From contig JAMAHW010000032.1 of assembly GCA_023627715.1 (NCBI GenBank), positions 124,001 through 188,000 on the forward strand: 64,000 bases of DNA, in the 5' to 3' direction. A program made the position numbers and the translations under genes. Positions 32,855 through 46,210 of this stretch are shown piece by piece. The DNA is from Periconia sp. R9002. Its lineage: Eukaryota; Ascomycota; Dothideomycetes; Pleosporales; Periconiaceae. The notes beneath the pieces were generated by a model that saw nothing but the letters and a program-made list of their open reading frames with translations, was not told where the DNA came from and did no database searches. Each line of letters starts with the position of its first letter. Position 1 is the first letter of the stretch.

Positions 32855-35800
32855 CAAGATAGTAACGTTCTACTGGTGCGAAGATAAAGTAATACTGATT
32901 ATGAATCCAGAACTCTGCAACAACATGTATGTCTTCTCCAGTCCTGAAAAATCAGCGTGTATCAATCATGACGTTTTCTATGGATTTCGAGCACAAATAT
33001 GTTGCCAACAAAGGGTTTTTAAAATATGACATGTGCAACCTTCAAAGACAGCGGATTATTACTTTCCTCGGAAATAGATGCCTCTTCCATTAGCTTCAAT
33101 GCCTCCTGCGTGGTATTCAGGGAATATTTGAGGAATTAGATTCAACGTGCATGTTATTTCTTAAGCGTTTTTGAAATGAACGCACAGTGCAATAAGATGG
33201 TGGCGATGATGAGACTACCATTCATCACCATCGTTGTGAATAATATTCATCAACCTATGCATCCAGAACTAGTATTTCTAAACCTCTCGGGTTGCAGCTT
33301 CACACCGCCAAAATTGAGCGTCGTAGTTGGTGAATAAATTTACGGGGAATTCCGCAGAGCATGTACAACTAGGCACCAATCGTGGAAAGGCGGTGAAGTA
33401 GTCGGGCGAACTTTCGGTTGCCCACATTCCTATGACGTTTTAGAAAGATCGATTTGGTACATTCATGTCGTGTGTGACCTACATCAGGCAGCTCTCATAC
33501 ACCGTTTTAGCGTGTTTGAAGCTCCACGAGGCCCGTCGTAAAACAGGGGAAGCCGGGGCTTGCGTTGATCTTGAAGACAGATTGTGGTCTGATGATAAAG
33601 GCAACACGCTTATTGTTGGGTGTGCTGAATATATACACCACTTTTCTTCCACGTGCTATGAAGTTGGAGCAGTATGTACACAATATGACCAACATCGGAC
33701 CAATACACTCAAAGGGTTGAATAAATCAGGCTACCATATTTAGCCATGTACGGAGAACACGGAAGAAATCCGGAATTGCGGTGAAGCGATTCGTGGTCAC
33801 CATGATAAACAGAACGCTTTCGTTGTATGTGTCACAATCAGCTAGTGTTCGTGATTTCCAATCATTACTGCCCAGAATCGATTGCTATCTTGACAACAGC
33901 AAGGAATTAGCAACATATTGTGCCGTATACTGATCTCGTGGCCGATCTTGATGGCCATCCTCGTAGCGCTTCAGGTGTAAGATTGGAAATTTCCAAGTTT
34001 CATAAAAATGGTTGGTCAGCTCATTACGCTTTGATTGGGGGACCATATGACTTCGTAGTCGGAATTGCTCTGGCGCTAAGCACTGGTCTGGATAATGATG
34101 GCTTCTTCGAGGGTGAAATCGTAATTCATTGATGGGAATGATCAAGGCGCACTCTCTTTGGAAAGTATATGCGAGGGGGGCAGTCCCATGCAAACACTAG
34201 GGTTTTCTGATTCACCGCTTCTTCGATGCCGCGGATGATGTTACGATGGGTGGAAATGCTGGATGAGATCACAATGCACACCGACAAATTTCGTCATATT
34301 TTCAGTGTAGCACAGTACTTATCGGAGCCTGCAGCCTGACTCCAGCCGCCTAAGTCAAATGTATGGAGATTTCGGTCACGTGCGTCCATTTCAGCGAATA
34401 TATAAACGGCCCTCAGAACCTCTTTCTTTCCTTCTTCCTTCTTTCCTTACACTTTTCTCATTCTCTCGGGAACAATTGCAGTATTTCTCGAAAATTTGAG
34501 ATCATGGTCAATGTTCTATCGAGCTGCACTCCAATGTCCAATTTGCAATGTGGCATCTATTCTTTCGCAATGTGTGTACATTTGAAAGTGGCTGCATGTG
34601 CTCACGACTGTCTTTGGTACTTCCAAAAAAGTTTTTTACAAGGAACTTTCGACCGCAAATATGTTCCAAACACGGGATTGGACACTTTGACGGCTCTTTT
34701 GTGAGAATGAGGTCAGACCTGTATTATTTCGTCGGCAACTGGACACATATTTTCATGCAAACAATTTTGCATTAGTGTCTCATGAAATTCGCAGCAGGAG
34801 AAATATTCGTTTGTGGATTTACTTATGTTTGGTTCAAAAATCGTCCGGTTGACCCTCATGTTTGCCCCCTTCGCTTTTCTGGGGAAATTCATCTTCACCC
34901 TCAGTTTCAACGAAAACGACCATGAGATCTATACTCATGACCCGCTGGAACTAAAACTCTTGCACTGGTGTTCTATGTTTATGGGGCTCTCGATATTTTC
35001 CTTCTGAACCTCGCGCAATCATTCATGAGCTGAATTTGTCCACTTTTATCACGGAATTTTTCCACTAGTTTTTGTCCAGAATATGTGGAAACTTCGGAAA
35101 TTTCGAGAAATAAAGATGGTTAAAAGGAAGGTACATGTCGAAAAATTGATGTAAACCCAAATGATGCCGCTTGTGGTCCTGGGTTTCGAAATCTTTGGCA
35201 ACCGCAACTATGAGACCGCCTATATCTGTCATTCCACAACATGGCCACCCCAATATGTTGTTCGATAAGTTTGCTGCTCTTTCGACTGCGCAGATGTACT
35301 CTTGAATATACACTCTAATTTTGAACCCACCTCTGCATGACTCATGTTTGAGGGACTGTTGCGCTCATATTGAAATTTTCGAAACACGGTCTAGATAGCG
35401 GCATGACCTATCTATGGGGTTGACGAATTGATGGGTTCAGTTGTCATATCCATAGTGTTTTCATTCTGTCGGCTTTCATGAATGTATCAGATGATTCCCA
35501 AAACATTTTCATGTTCATTTGCCAATGAGTGAAGTCCCGCGCCTGGCAGCCGCTAATCGCGATTCTCGAAAATCAACATACCAATCTGCGATGGACCTTC
35601 ACCGAGTTGCATTTTGATCAATTTTCAGGGCTCGAAAAACGTGGATATATCAACGCCATGCCTGAGGTTGCGATGATTATAATGAAACCCGCGAAATATG
35701 CTTAGTGAAACGCATTCGCCGGAGCGAGAATAAATGGATTTTTGACTAAACGGATGGGATTCGAACATGTTCGTGTTTTTTTATTTGTTTGATGACGAAA

Positions 35801-38800
35801 GAAGCTTTGAGTCTCGTGATTTGTTGAACGGGGAAATTAGAAAAGGAAGAAGAATAAGAAGATGTCGGAAATTCACAGATGTCAGCCACAATGGATTGGC
35901 GGCACGTCATGGTGTCCTAGTACGCAATTTTCAAAGCACAGATGGAAAACGAACATCTCATTTTTAGCTCATCTCTGAACTTACGATATTCCATGAAACT
36001 TGGAAAATACGTCACTATAAGCTGTCGATAGAACATCGCTGCCTTTTTGAGTCGGTAAAATTGGCATTGTCTATCGAATGTCTCCCTACTGTCCGGAGGA
36101 AGTCAACCTAGAAGAACTAGTAATCTTCCATCTTTTGACGATTTTTTACCTAATTGGACCCTTATATTGAGTACAAGGTGATATTATGTATAAATCAATG
36201 AAGAGACCTATGATGGTGGGGCTATTTTGGAATACCCAAATCACCACAAAAGTTTCATAAGTTTCGAGGATCCACATTGATTATCACATCGTCAAATGAT
36301 CTTGTTTCTCCTATTCACCCATAATTTCCAAATCCAGAGGATTCATAAAATGAATCTTTGTCTGCGTGCTCGGAGTCTTTATACGAGGATTACAACAGGT
36401 ATATGTTTGTTTCCCTGGATCAAATCCGTTCGAGAGAGACAATATCTATTTTGTGTGGTGGCATCTGTAGATCTTGCACGCCACACGGTTTCAATTATGT
36501 AAAAACCACTAGACATGTTGTACTCTTTCATGAAATTTATATCTAGTAATGTACCAAGATAATAAACGTGGCACGCAATCCGAAATACCGTGGGGAGATT
36601 GCACTCTACCTTACAATTATTTTAAAGCTCCGTACATTAAATTGCATGTCTTCCTTTCCTCGTATTTTACATTGATCTCAGAAAATTGGCTCCTTGGAAC
36701 TCATTCGATCTTAATTTTATGTATGTCTCGAGCGATACCGCCGTCAAGGTATTCAAATGTTAGGGAAAACGTTTGATGCGTGCCTCTTTTCACGCCTCTC
36801 ATTTTTACTCTTCTCAATCAAAAGAGTGTGAATCACCCCCACATGTCTCGTCCTCGGGTATTATCCAATCTATCAAAAAGAATTTTGAAACTGAGATTGT
36901 GCCTTTCCGATGTGCGCCTGGGGTCATATTCTCTATATGACGCCAAGGTTCTCTGGTGTTGAAATATGTGTGTTTAAATGCTTCACGTCTGAATTGGTAC
37001 ATTAAATACAATTTCGCATTGAAACTATACTTCATCCAGCGAAATGGCGGCGCAAACTTTCCATGACTGTACATACCGTTGGGGGTACATCGGAAACCTG
37101 ATACATTCAGTTGTCGGAATTTGGCAGACCATAGTCCACCCCGCTCATGGACTATGAAGCGTGAGTGTGTTCTATCATCATAGAAATGTGCAGTTAATAT
37201 TTCTCAAAATGGCACGTCTACTCGACTATGTTCGGTGTTCCGCCTGTGTCTCCGGAACTTTGAAAAGAACTTGGGATACACCGCCCAAATGTGTTGCCTA
37301 TGGTATCTATTTTTATAGGCGAGGGCGAGAATCGTCCCCACGATCTATCTATGCGTACCTTTGCGGCTCCAGTCCGATTTCATTCCAGCAATCAATATGT
37401 TTTGAGAACCTAAAAGGGAATGTGACAAAAGGAAATGCGGTGCTCTGTCTCTTTGCTCAACACCTATAAAAGTACTTTATCTATTTCGATCATACAGTCT
37501 TTGCCGTTGCGCAATAAAAGATCACCAAGCTGTATTATCATGTGTGTTTCTGGGATCAAAATTGGTCCCATTGAGACATAGATTAGACATTTCTGATGGA
37601 GGGTTTCAATTGCTCTTCTCGTTCCAAAAGCTTTTGCAAATAATGCGATGGAGTAGCAGTGGCGTTGGTACTTTTTTTAATGCTAAACATTGCATGGCAG
37701 CTGCCATGTGGGTTCCTGTGCTGTTTTTTGATCCACACCCCTATTATACTTGTGCGGCAAAAAAACATTCACGCTGTCGGACCTATGTGACGCGTGCTAC
37801 AAGAAATGTATCAGCACCACAATGTGAGCCAGTTAATGCTCAAATATCCAAGAGCGAGAAGTCACGTGCACGCTGCCTTACTAAACGACGGAAAATTCAA
37901 ACTCAAAGATGTTCGGTTTTTTTGAGATTATTTTCAAATCTCCATTATAAGCAATTGGAAAGGTTTCAAATGTAACCTCGCTCTTTAGAAGAGTATAACC
38001 CCAAATTTTAACATTTGATCCTAACAAACACGTCCAATATGAAAGTAACAACTGTAGGGCCTAGTACATGGGTCCTGTCTGGTCCTCTATATGTAAAAGA
38101 TTTACAAAATCAAAAAGATTGCAGTTGGGAGGGAAATGCCCCGTCTGCGGTAAACATTCTTAGACCACGGACTATGGACTTGCGCATAGAGCTGTAAAAG
38201 CCTTATGTATTGTGAGCCTTGAGCAACAGTATTACGAAACACAACAATGGTATGCAATGTGCTGCTTTTTCGCCTCAACCTAGTGGATTTCAAAAAATTC
38301 ACACGATTAATGCACATGTGACCACATTTTCTGGCCTGATCAAAATTTTTCTAAAAGCCCCACTGCCGCAGGTATGGTTTCGCAAAAGTAAGGTAAAATT
38401 TTAAACTCTAACTCTTCAAATGACATGGCTGGGCATCCTTAAGAAATCCACCTTCTACAGCTTAAGGCAAGAGACCTCATGTTTTTCTCTCAGTCAAACA
38501 TCTTAAAACCAACAGCCAAGAAAGCTTTGTATGAGTTGGGTTGGAGATAAACTATGACTCTTCTACACCTACTTCGGAACATCCGCCGAAATGCTACATG
38601 AGCATCCATTTTTATGTTTACTTGATCTACCTCTGTCAGAGACACTGAGAGCCTCAAGGATGAGCTCGTGTGGTAGGCTGTTCGTATCAAAGATTGAGCT
38701 CTTTATTACTGATGTGGTTTAAAATACATCAAGCACCTGGAAATGTCGTTTTGTGGGAAGGACAGAGAGTTAAGGGCATTGAAACCACTTCGACTGAGTT

Positions 38801-41388
38801 TGTATGTCTGTGGACAATCGAAATCATTAGCATACAGATTAATATGCAATGTTTAAAACACAATCTCTACTCTCAAATAGCTGTGGACATTCAAAACTTG
38901 TTTTATAAGATGTATGAGCGACCAAGTTCTTTTTTTTTTTTCAGTTGAATTTGTTAGAATAGAATCAAAGCAGAGCAGTGGGATGGAGGAAGAGACCTTT
39001 GGTTCATGACAAGATTGAGAGTTTATCATGATTTGTTTCGAAAACGAAAACGCTAGTTACATTCACCGCATGACCGTGTGCGAGAGAGAGCACTCATATT
39101 ATAAACAGCAAGCACACTATCCTTATGTCGGTAGGCCCTCGAAACAAAGCTTAAGCTATATCCATGTGTTTGGTTTTATGTTTGTTTAACCTACTTTCAC
39201 CAGAACAATTACCTAACGCAATGCATGGACTGTTTGGGGCGAGTGTAATAGTTTTAAAATTGACGCTCCGTCAAAATAAAGTCCTTGGAGCGATTATGGG
39301 ATTATTAGTCAATAGATTAAAATGGGATGTCTCTGGAGTTTTAAAGCCGTACAAGATACCAATCCATGTGCGACCGAACTTAAACCTCTGGAACACCATG
39401 TCGTCAAAAATTCTGGTTTTTTAACCCCATGGCTTGGAAGGAGAGAGGGTGGGAGTTCATTAAATGGCAACATGGAAAATAGCATGGATCTGGGAAGAAA
39501 ATCGGAATTATACCGCATGGATGATTATGGTCATGGATGCCTTGGGGTTCTCAAATCTCAGATAATGTCATTGTACGTCCGAGTAAGGTTTCGTTTCCTT
39601 CCACGCAATTTTATTACAAACATGCCTCGGTTTGAATCATGGGGTGGAGTGCGGGAAGTGCTGGGTAGCATTTCAAAACACGCTCGGTTTTCACTATGTT
39701 CTGTGTGGCGAAAGCGAATTCGTGCTCAAAATCATGAAGACCCGTCTTCATGTCTGAAACCTCAAAAACAAACTTTCACATTCAAATACGCCTCATCCAA
39801 CTCCATGTTTCTAACACAAAATGTGGCCGAAACTATGACATCCACACTAATATGTGTGAGGCGCTCTCAAAACGACGATTACAGTCTGAAGTCTGGTTCA
39901 GATATTATTATGGGTGTCCTGGGGTTATGTTTCTCAGATAGACGTTCGCCAAAAAGCGAAAAATTGGTTACTGATGGACTGGTGGGAGACTTAATGCGTA
40001 GCTTTTCGAAGTAAAAGTTTCTCGGGGGCTTGAAGATGTGTGGAGAGAAGTACCGTTATCAAAAAAAAAAACTCCGAAGCACCCTTATGCGCCCGAAAAC
40101 TCACAAGTCGAGGGATTATGGCTGGGCCTTGTGTCTCTCCGACGTAATTTTTCAAATCGTGATCGAAGACGCACCTTCACCATACCTATGTGGAAAGAGT
40201 ACTGCCATTATCAAAGTACTCGCGCCGAGTTTTTATGTCTGGGATCTCCCAAATCACCACATTTCAGTCAAGATGTGTGGATGGATCAATCTTATGTTCC
40301 TCCCAGCGTTCACTTTGTCCAAAATCACATTCTTTGATCTCCGATGAGGTGGGGGAGGGAGTGTACTTCAAGTTTTAGGAAACAAATTTCATGTTCTGCA
40401 GATTGAGATGTTTCTCAGCTTTTAAAGTATGTATCCACACAGCATATGAGGTGGATTGTGGAAGTGCGCTTCATGTTCGATATAAACAACCTTAATCAAC
40501 TACGATGTGTCCTTGGGCTTTCGAATCCTTCACTAGCAAGTGTCATGGGTGATTTTATTTTATGTTCCTCCCATGTATTTTTTTAAAATCAAAAGCGACC
40601 ACAATATTTCAACATGACCGGGAAGTATGAGGACGTTGAATTTTCACGAATATTCCAAACGTCGTGCATTGCATGGAATGAGTGATCGAGTTTTTGCCTC
40701 TTTACACACGAATTTGCAAAAAACAAGAAACATTTCAAGACTTATCCTATTTTACAGATGTGAACTGGAGTGAGACAGTGCTGGTATTCCAAAATTACAC
40801 CAGCACTGTCGCATGGGAGTCTGGTCGGAGGGGTGGAGAATGCTATTATTAAAGATGAAAGAAGACCGGATATATGTTGCTGTCTTCCGGGGTGAGCGAA
40901 GGTTTTGGGGGTTGGCGGCGGTGTTGGACAGTGGTGATGATGACGCTCACCACCACTGGGTAACGTTACTTTCCTGGAGATGGGGGTGTTGATTCGACAG
41001 ATGAATTCGGAGAAGAACTCTAAATAGTCACCGTGTAGAATAGGATCTTCCAGGAATCGCGTCAAGCAGGAGGTTATGGTAAACGTTGAATTCATGTGCA
41101 GAGGTTTTAAATGTAGGACTAGTTGGCCTGGGACAATACAGCCTAGGCCGCCCATAATAAAACCCTCGAAAATGGAGATGCAGCTCCGCTGAAAACGCAA
41201 GCCCTCCTCATAATAGCTGTAGAACTGTTATAGTATACTCATATGTCCACATCAGAGCCTGCGAAACACCCCCGAGTGCGCGGCGCACTGTCCGTCCCTC
41301 TAATCCAAAATAACCATATGGCGCATTTTCCCATCCGATACGCCGTGAAACTCCCATATTGTACATGTCCAGAAACCCACCGCCTCAT
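32855..41388. other. 8.5-kb gene desert with faint diverged repeats
   Basis: No family-level coding similarity was seen on either strand. Most ORFs are under 110 codons and favour the plus strand. Base composition is moderately AT-rich, not an extreme RIP isochore. Short exact and near-exact repeats occur across kilobases: CCCAAATCACCACA at 36235 and 40248, and TTATGTTCCTCCCA at 40291 and 40559. A promoter-like TATATAAA (34399) with a C/T tract precedes a 66-codon ORF (34504-34704). The longest ATG ORF (39322-40014, 230 codons) has no recognisable domain. 40742-41200 (minus) also contains only an anonymous ORF. Confidence 0.6.
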
Positions 41389-42050
41389 TTACTCCTCGTC
41401 TTCATCTACCTCCTCCTCCACGTCTTCCTCGTCACCAACGACGAAATCATCCATCGTCTTGGGAGGCGGGGCATCGTAATCTGGTCGGACGACTGTTTCT
41501 TCTTTCTCGCCAACGAGGACGGATTCGAGAAGGGGCGCGGCGGCGAGGAGGGCGTTGTATTGTTCGATGGAGAGTGAGATGCCCTGTGAACATGATCAGT
41601 CAGTCTCCTTTGTATCTTCGAGGTGGAGGAATAGAAAATCAGAGCTGGGAACAGGGTCGTGACTCACTTTCTTTCCCGGCTTCATATCCCCTTGATCATC
41701 TTCGTAATACTCGCGGATACTAACCAAAGTCTTGCCCTTGAAATCACTAATCGTAACTCGTCGGGTACCGTTCGCTTTCAGCTATCCAAGTACAAGATCA
41801 CACGTCAGTGAATCCACATTGGTTGTACGCGACGTCCCAATAAACGTACAGAAACAAATTTATTCTTGTCATCATCGACCTCTAGCTCGGGGACAAGCAC
41901 AGCGTCGTCGTCGACCTTCTTTGACTTTTTGTTGGCGCGGGCGCTGGTCTCTTCGGAATCCGGGGAAGAACGTTTCTTTGAGGCCGAGGCTTTTGCGAAA
42001 CCGCCGCGGCCGCCACCTCCGCCACGGCGAGCGAATTGCTTTGGAGGCAT
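41389..42050 (-). CDS. SUB1: PC4/Sub1-type transcriptional coactivator
   Basis: Three exons: 42050-41850, 41781-41668 and 41583-41389. Introns are 68 and 84 bp and both phase 0, giving 169 aa. The N-terminus is Gly/Arg then Lys/Ser-rich with a nuclear-localisation-like KKSKK. The single-stranded-DNA-binding PC4 fold is assembled across exons 1-3: KNKFVS, then [20 protein letters not shown], then [18 protein letters not shown]. The acidic C-terminal tail ([16 protein letters not shown]) is typical of fungal Sub1. It binds melted promoter DNA and supports RNA polymerase II initiation and genome stability. It lies about 400 bp downstream of, and on the same strand as, the ankyrin/zinc gene. Confidence 0.93.
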
Positions 42051-42443
42051 TTTTTGGAGAAGGATTGGCGAAGTTAAAAAAAGTGAGGTCGTAGATATTG
42101 TGTGACGGAGAGAGAAGGCTGAGCTATTGCTCGATATGATGTCGACGCGTTGCAAGAAACGCGCTAAAACACGGTCACGTGAGTTGACCATCCAGTCAGC
42201 ACTTGGTGGCGCGAGGGCTTTCAGTTCAGTTTCACTCTTTTATTTGCCAATGTTTTTGTCGCGCAGGCATACCCAATTTCAGGCGCAGGCCATTTCACTG
42301 TGGCAGGATAGTTGGCAGATGCGGTACGATTCGCTTTGGTAAAAGCACAGCGGCAGCGCCTCCTGCAGACACTACCTCTGCCTGTATTTGTCTTCGCTTA
42401 TTTCCAATGCTCTCAATTGTACTTTGAGCTTTTAAGAAATCCA

Positions 42444-43315
42444 TCACATGGCCAGTTTGCCTGTTCCGATCCATCCCGTCACCCACACTCCTCCGACCTC
42501 TTTCGCGAGATCCTCCGCTGTCTTGCCATTCGCATCCTTCAAAGACCTGATATCCGTCTTGTCTTCTGTTAGTCCTCGCATGATTCCCATGGCCTCTGCT
42601 TCTTGGAAAACTTCCGGTGGAATCTCCGTTAATGGGAAGTTGCTAGCAAGGAGCAGAAGCAGCCAGGCGACTTCTCTACTCTGTGCCTGGACCGCCGCGT
42701 GGAGCCCTGACTGCATGTCGCCGATGGGATCTTGGTATCTCAGCATCGCATCCACCCCCACGGTTTTCTCCGGCCCATCTTGAGCACCCTCCATTTCCTC
42801 GTCTTCATCGTCCTCGCTGTCATCGTCTTGTAGCATACCGACTATCGCCTTGATGTCGCCCTCGCGGCAGAACTCGAGGAAAGCGCGGTTCTTGCGGTCT
42901 TCGGGGTAGGCCTTGAGGTAGCTTTCTTCGGTGAGGAGGGGGAGGATATCGAGATTCTCTTGGAGACCACCCTCATTGTTCAGGTTACAAAGAACTTGTT
43001 GTGTTCCGTCGGAGGAGGTGGAAGCGATGTTTTTGCCGCAATTCGAGCATTCCGTTACTTGGTACGCTTCGAGAAGACAATCCCTACAGGCAAGGTGAGT
43101 TTTCGTGCCTAAAAACTTTGGATGCAAATTCATCATTTGAGCACTCCAACATACCAGTGAAAGTGGCACCCACAGCTCAACTGCACATCATCGGGATACG
43201 TCTCTGGGGCAGCAGCCGGCGCTTTGCCAGAAGAACCGCTCATTTGAACATCCTCGTCCTCGTCCGGCTCGATCTCGACCTCCAATGGCTTTTTGCAATT
43301 CTCGCATACGCTCAT
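42444..43315 (-). CDS. Zinc-ribbon / ankyrin-like protein
   Basis: Exon 1 is 43315-43155 and exon 2 is 43083-42444. The 71-bp intron (GTATGT...CTGTAG) is phase 2 and rebuilds Trp, giving 266 aa. The N-terminal CENC pair, CGCHFHW-DC across the splice, and CSNCGKNI together form a RING-like or zinc-ribbon site (residues about 4-75). The C-terminal half (LEFCREGDIKAIVGMLQDDD, then LHAAVQAQSREVAWLLLLLAS) reads as one to two ankyrin repeats split by an acidic insert. It may be a ubiquitin-ligase-like adaptor; the role is unknown. The gene is complete, with ATG after a short leader. Confidence 0.75.
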
Positions 43316-44048
43316 GATGGGTATATTGGGGCTGTGAAACAACAGAAAAATACTTGAGAAAAATTCGAATGATGTCCAGAGATTGTATTTGTTTGGGTGG
43401 GGTTTACAGCGGGGTTGAGAAAAAATTGGAGGTCCGTGCATCTGCAGCTGGCTATCGATAAGAGTGACGCGAAGACGCGTGCATGTACGTCATCGCTGGA
43501 CCCTTTTGCGGACAACATCCAACGTCTTCATCTTCGTGCCTCTTACAACTACAACAGTCTGTAGAAGACTTCAGCGGTCGATTACCACCTGTATTTGCCT
43601 TGGATACAAGGCCGAATGATGCCCATTCCTCTCCTCCTTACCATATCTGTGGCTTACCATATCAGCCTCGCAATATATGGACCTACCAATCAAGTGTGAG
43701 GCCCAAGAACCATTCTCGGTCAAAAATGGCTGATACGAGAAAAAAACAATACAACATCATGACAACTGGACGCCACCTTGGTGAAAAAGAGAATGTGCTA
43801 TCCTAAAGAGAAGGAAAAATTTGTAGCTTGGAGGCGGAGCAACGGCCTTGGGTAGGGAGGCGTGAATTCTTCGTACAGCCATCAGCCGCCGTCTTGTGAT
43901 GAGGAAAAGTATAAATGAATTGGTCCCAGCAATGAGGCCAGCTCTTTCTCCCGTGATACTGTACTACTTACTTGATCTAAAGGACGAACTTGTCATATGG
44001 TATTAAATCCTACATCCCCTCGAAGTATCGGAAAATCAGCACACATCA
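43316..44048. other. Divergent intergenic region
   Basis: Shared upstream region of the zinc/ankyrin gene and the CFEM-like gene. A TATAAAT at 43910-43916 lies 133 bp upstream of the CFEM-like ATG. Confidence 0.5.
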
Positions 44049-44824
44049 ATGCATTCAAAAAGCCGCTTCCATGTTGCGCCCCTATTCATTCCTCTTCTCC
44101 TCTTCTCTCTTTGTTTATGCCAGCAAATTGCATCCGACACCATCGTTGTGACCACTTTGCCAGGATGGGCGGACATGCGCGCCTGCGCTAAATGCCCATT
44201 TGCTCTTAATTTCGGCCTCTGCAGTGTAGGCGACTTTATCCCAGATCGCGTAGGCTGCACGACCAATGCATGCCTATGCCGCCCCAGTACCCAGGGCAAG
44301 GCGTTGGCTGAGTATGGCGACCTCGTCCTTAAATTGTGCTCCAATTTTGACGATCAAAAAACCGCGACGAGCTTCCTGATGTCGTATTGCTCACAGAAGG
44401 GGTATACCGCTGTTGAATCAGCCATCGTCTCGACTTCAGGTTCGTCTAGGAGTTTCATCAATCAGTCCTTTATATTATCGTGTAGATTGTTATCATAGAG
44501 CTGACTATCTTTGTAAAACTAGCTGCTGGACAACCATCCAGACCAATTACGCTACAGACCTCCATCATACCGTCCCCTTCTGGATCTCCTTCTAAGTCAC
44601 CTTCTGGATCCACTGCGCCTCCGATCACATCTCCGCCAAGCTCCCCTTCATCAGTTGCGTCTCCCGCAGGAGCAAAAGTGAGCTCTGATAGTACTACTGG
44701 CTTAACACCTGCTGAGATCATTGGTATCATTATTGGTATTCTTGGGTTTATTGTGGCTTCTGTGACGCTTTACTACAACCGCAAAGCCATCAAAGTCATG
44801 TTGGTAAAGGCTAAATCACGATGA
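44049..44824 (+). CDS. CFEM-like extracellular membrane protein
   Basis: Exons 44049-44439 and 44523-44824 (83-bp intron, GTTCGT...ACTAG), 230 aa. Residues 1-25 are a signal peptide. Eight Cys at about 43-120 (ACAKC, GLC, GC, ACLC, LC, YC) follow CFEM-like spacing. A Ser/Pro/Gly linker follows, then one transmembrane helix (EIIGIIIGILGFIVASVTLYY) and a short basic cytosolic tail. CFEM proteins bind haem or act as surface sensors. The missing GPI signal and the presence of a helix make this a single-pass receptor-like version. The donor is non-optimal, but the phase and the resulting domain order are coherent. Confidence 0.75.
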
Positions 44825-45177
44825 GAGGTTGTCATGTCTATAGTCGCTGTGTTGGGACTCAGAGCCCGAATATGCACTATTTTATTGTGTTATCTTTCGC
44901 TCTTCCCCATGTGAGTGGGTATATGCATTTCACGAGATTACCTTCCTTCTCAGGGAGTGAGCCAAACAGGTCTGATCTATCTATATACCCTCTTCTAAAC
45001 TACGGATATGCAAGTTTGCCTCATATGCAAGCCGATGCACTATCGACGAGACTCGAAAGGTTCCATGTAGGATCGACGAGATTTGAGTTGGAGAACAACT
45101 CATGAAGCTCGAATTGGTACATATCGCCTTCCTTCTCCTTGAATGTCCATTCCGACTCTTGTCGTCTATTCCACACC
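44825..45177. other. Convergent 3' intergenic region
   Basis: About 350 bp; short ORFs only. Confidence 0.5.
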
Positions 45178-46210
45178 TCATCTCCGCTTCGGCATCTCAC
45201 TCCACGGCCTCGCAGGTCTCATCAGCACAGCCTCCTCAGGTTTCTTCAATCCCAACGGGCCCGAAATCCCATCATCCACTTGCTGCTGACCTCCCATAGG
45301 CATGGCCACATTCTCCGGCGACTTCCGTCCTCCCATGTCTGCCGCACCCCCAAGCAACGACCCTTTCTCCTCATCCATCATCACCATCGCCACCGACTCC
45401 GGCTTCGCAGGAGGATCATACAGCGTCGGCTCACCAGCCTGATATCCGTGGCTCATGCCCAACGTGGACGCAGTCGGCTCAAACGAACACGCTTTATCGT
45501 TCCTCCCACCACAACAACTCTGGATCAAGCTCGCAGTCGTTGTGATGGCTAACAACAGCGCCGCCGACCCGGACGCGATGGTGTATGTTTGGCTGAACGG
45601 AAGCATTGCGGAGAAAGTCTTGAGGTCCCGCGAGGTAGACGTATCGAGGAACGTCATGTCGGACGCCTTAGCCTTAGAGAAAGTGAAGTTCGTGATAGCG
45701 AGAGTCGCGGAGAGCGTGAAAGCGAAGGCGGTGGTTGTTGCGAGGGTTGAGAGGAGTTGTAGGGGGATGGTGAAGAGGGGGCGGATGTGTAGTTTGGCGA
45801 TGAGGTTGGATAGGAGGACTGTGAGGATTGCTAGGATGGTGAAGGAGCCCTGTTTTCTTCGGCGTTAGTTACGGTTTGGCTTACAAGTGGGGAAAGGAGA
45901 ACGTACGCAAGCCAAAGCGATCCAGAGCTTGTAGCCGTTGCTGAGCACGACGGAGAAGAAGGAGCGCCATGCTTCGCGGTCGGCTTCGGTGTTGAAGATC
46001 ATGGTGTCGACTACGCTGGCACCGCGGTGCTCGATGTCGATGATGATGATTTTTGCTGTGGGGTTTGTCAGTCTTGTCGTGCGTCTTCATCGTCGGTATG
46101 AAGATGGAGGGATATGTAAACTTACACCACGCCGTTAACGCAACGACCCCCATTGTAACCACCAATGCCAGAGCCCGCAGGCTGATCAACGCAGCGTGTC
46201 CGGCTCCCAT
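45178..46210 (-). CDS. Four-helix fungal membrane protein, unknown function
   Basis: Three exons: 46210-46126, 46055-45907 and 45849-45178 (70- and 57-bp introns; phases 1 and 0), 301 aa. Hydrophobic segments lie at about 9-28, 62-95 (spanning exons 2-3), 110-135 and 165-185. An extracellular or lumenal loop carries KIIIIDIEHRGASVVDTMIF after the first helix. The C-terminal 100 residues are soluble, Gly/Pro/Met-rich with a CC pair before them. The ATG sits at the first codon of the hydrophobic start MGAGHAALISLRALALV. The layout is like tetraspan families (Sur7/claudin-like) but without their Cys signature, so no name is given. Confidence 0.7.

Noticed and set aside
40742..41200. 152-codon minus-strand ORF beside the desert
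   Set aside because: Pro/His-rich, no domain, no splice-supported extension.
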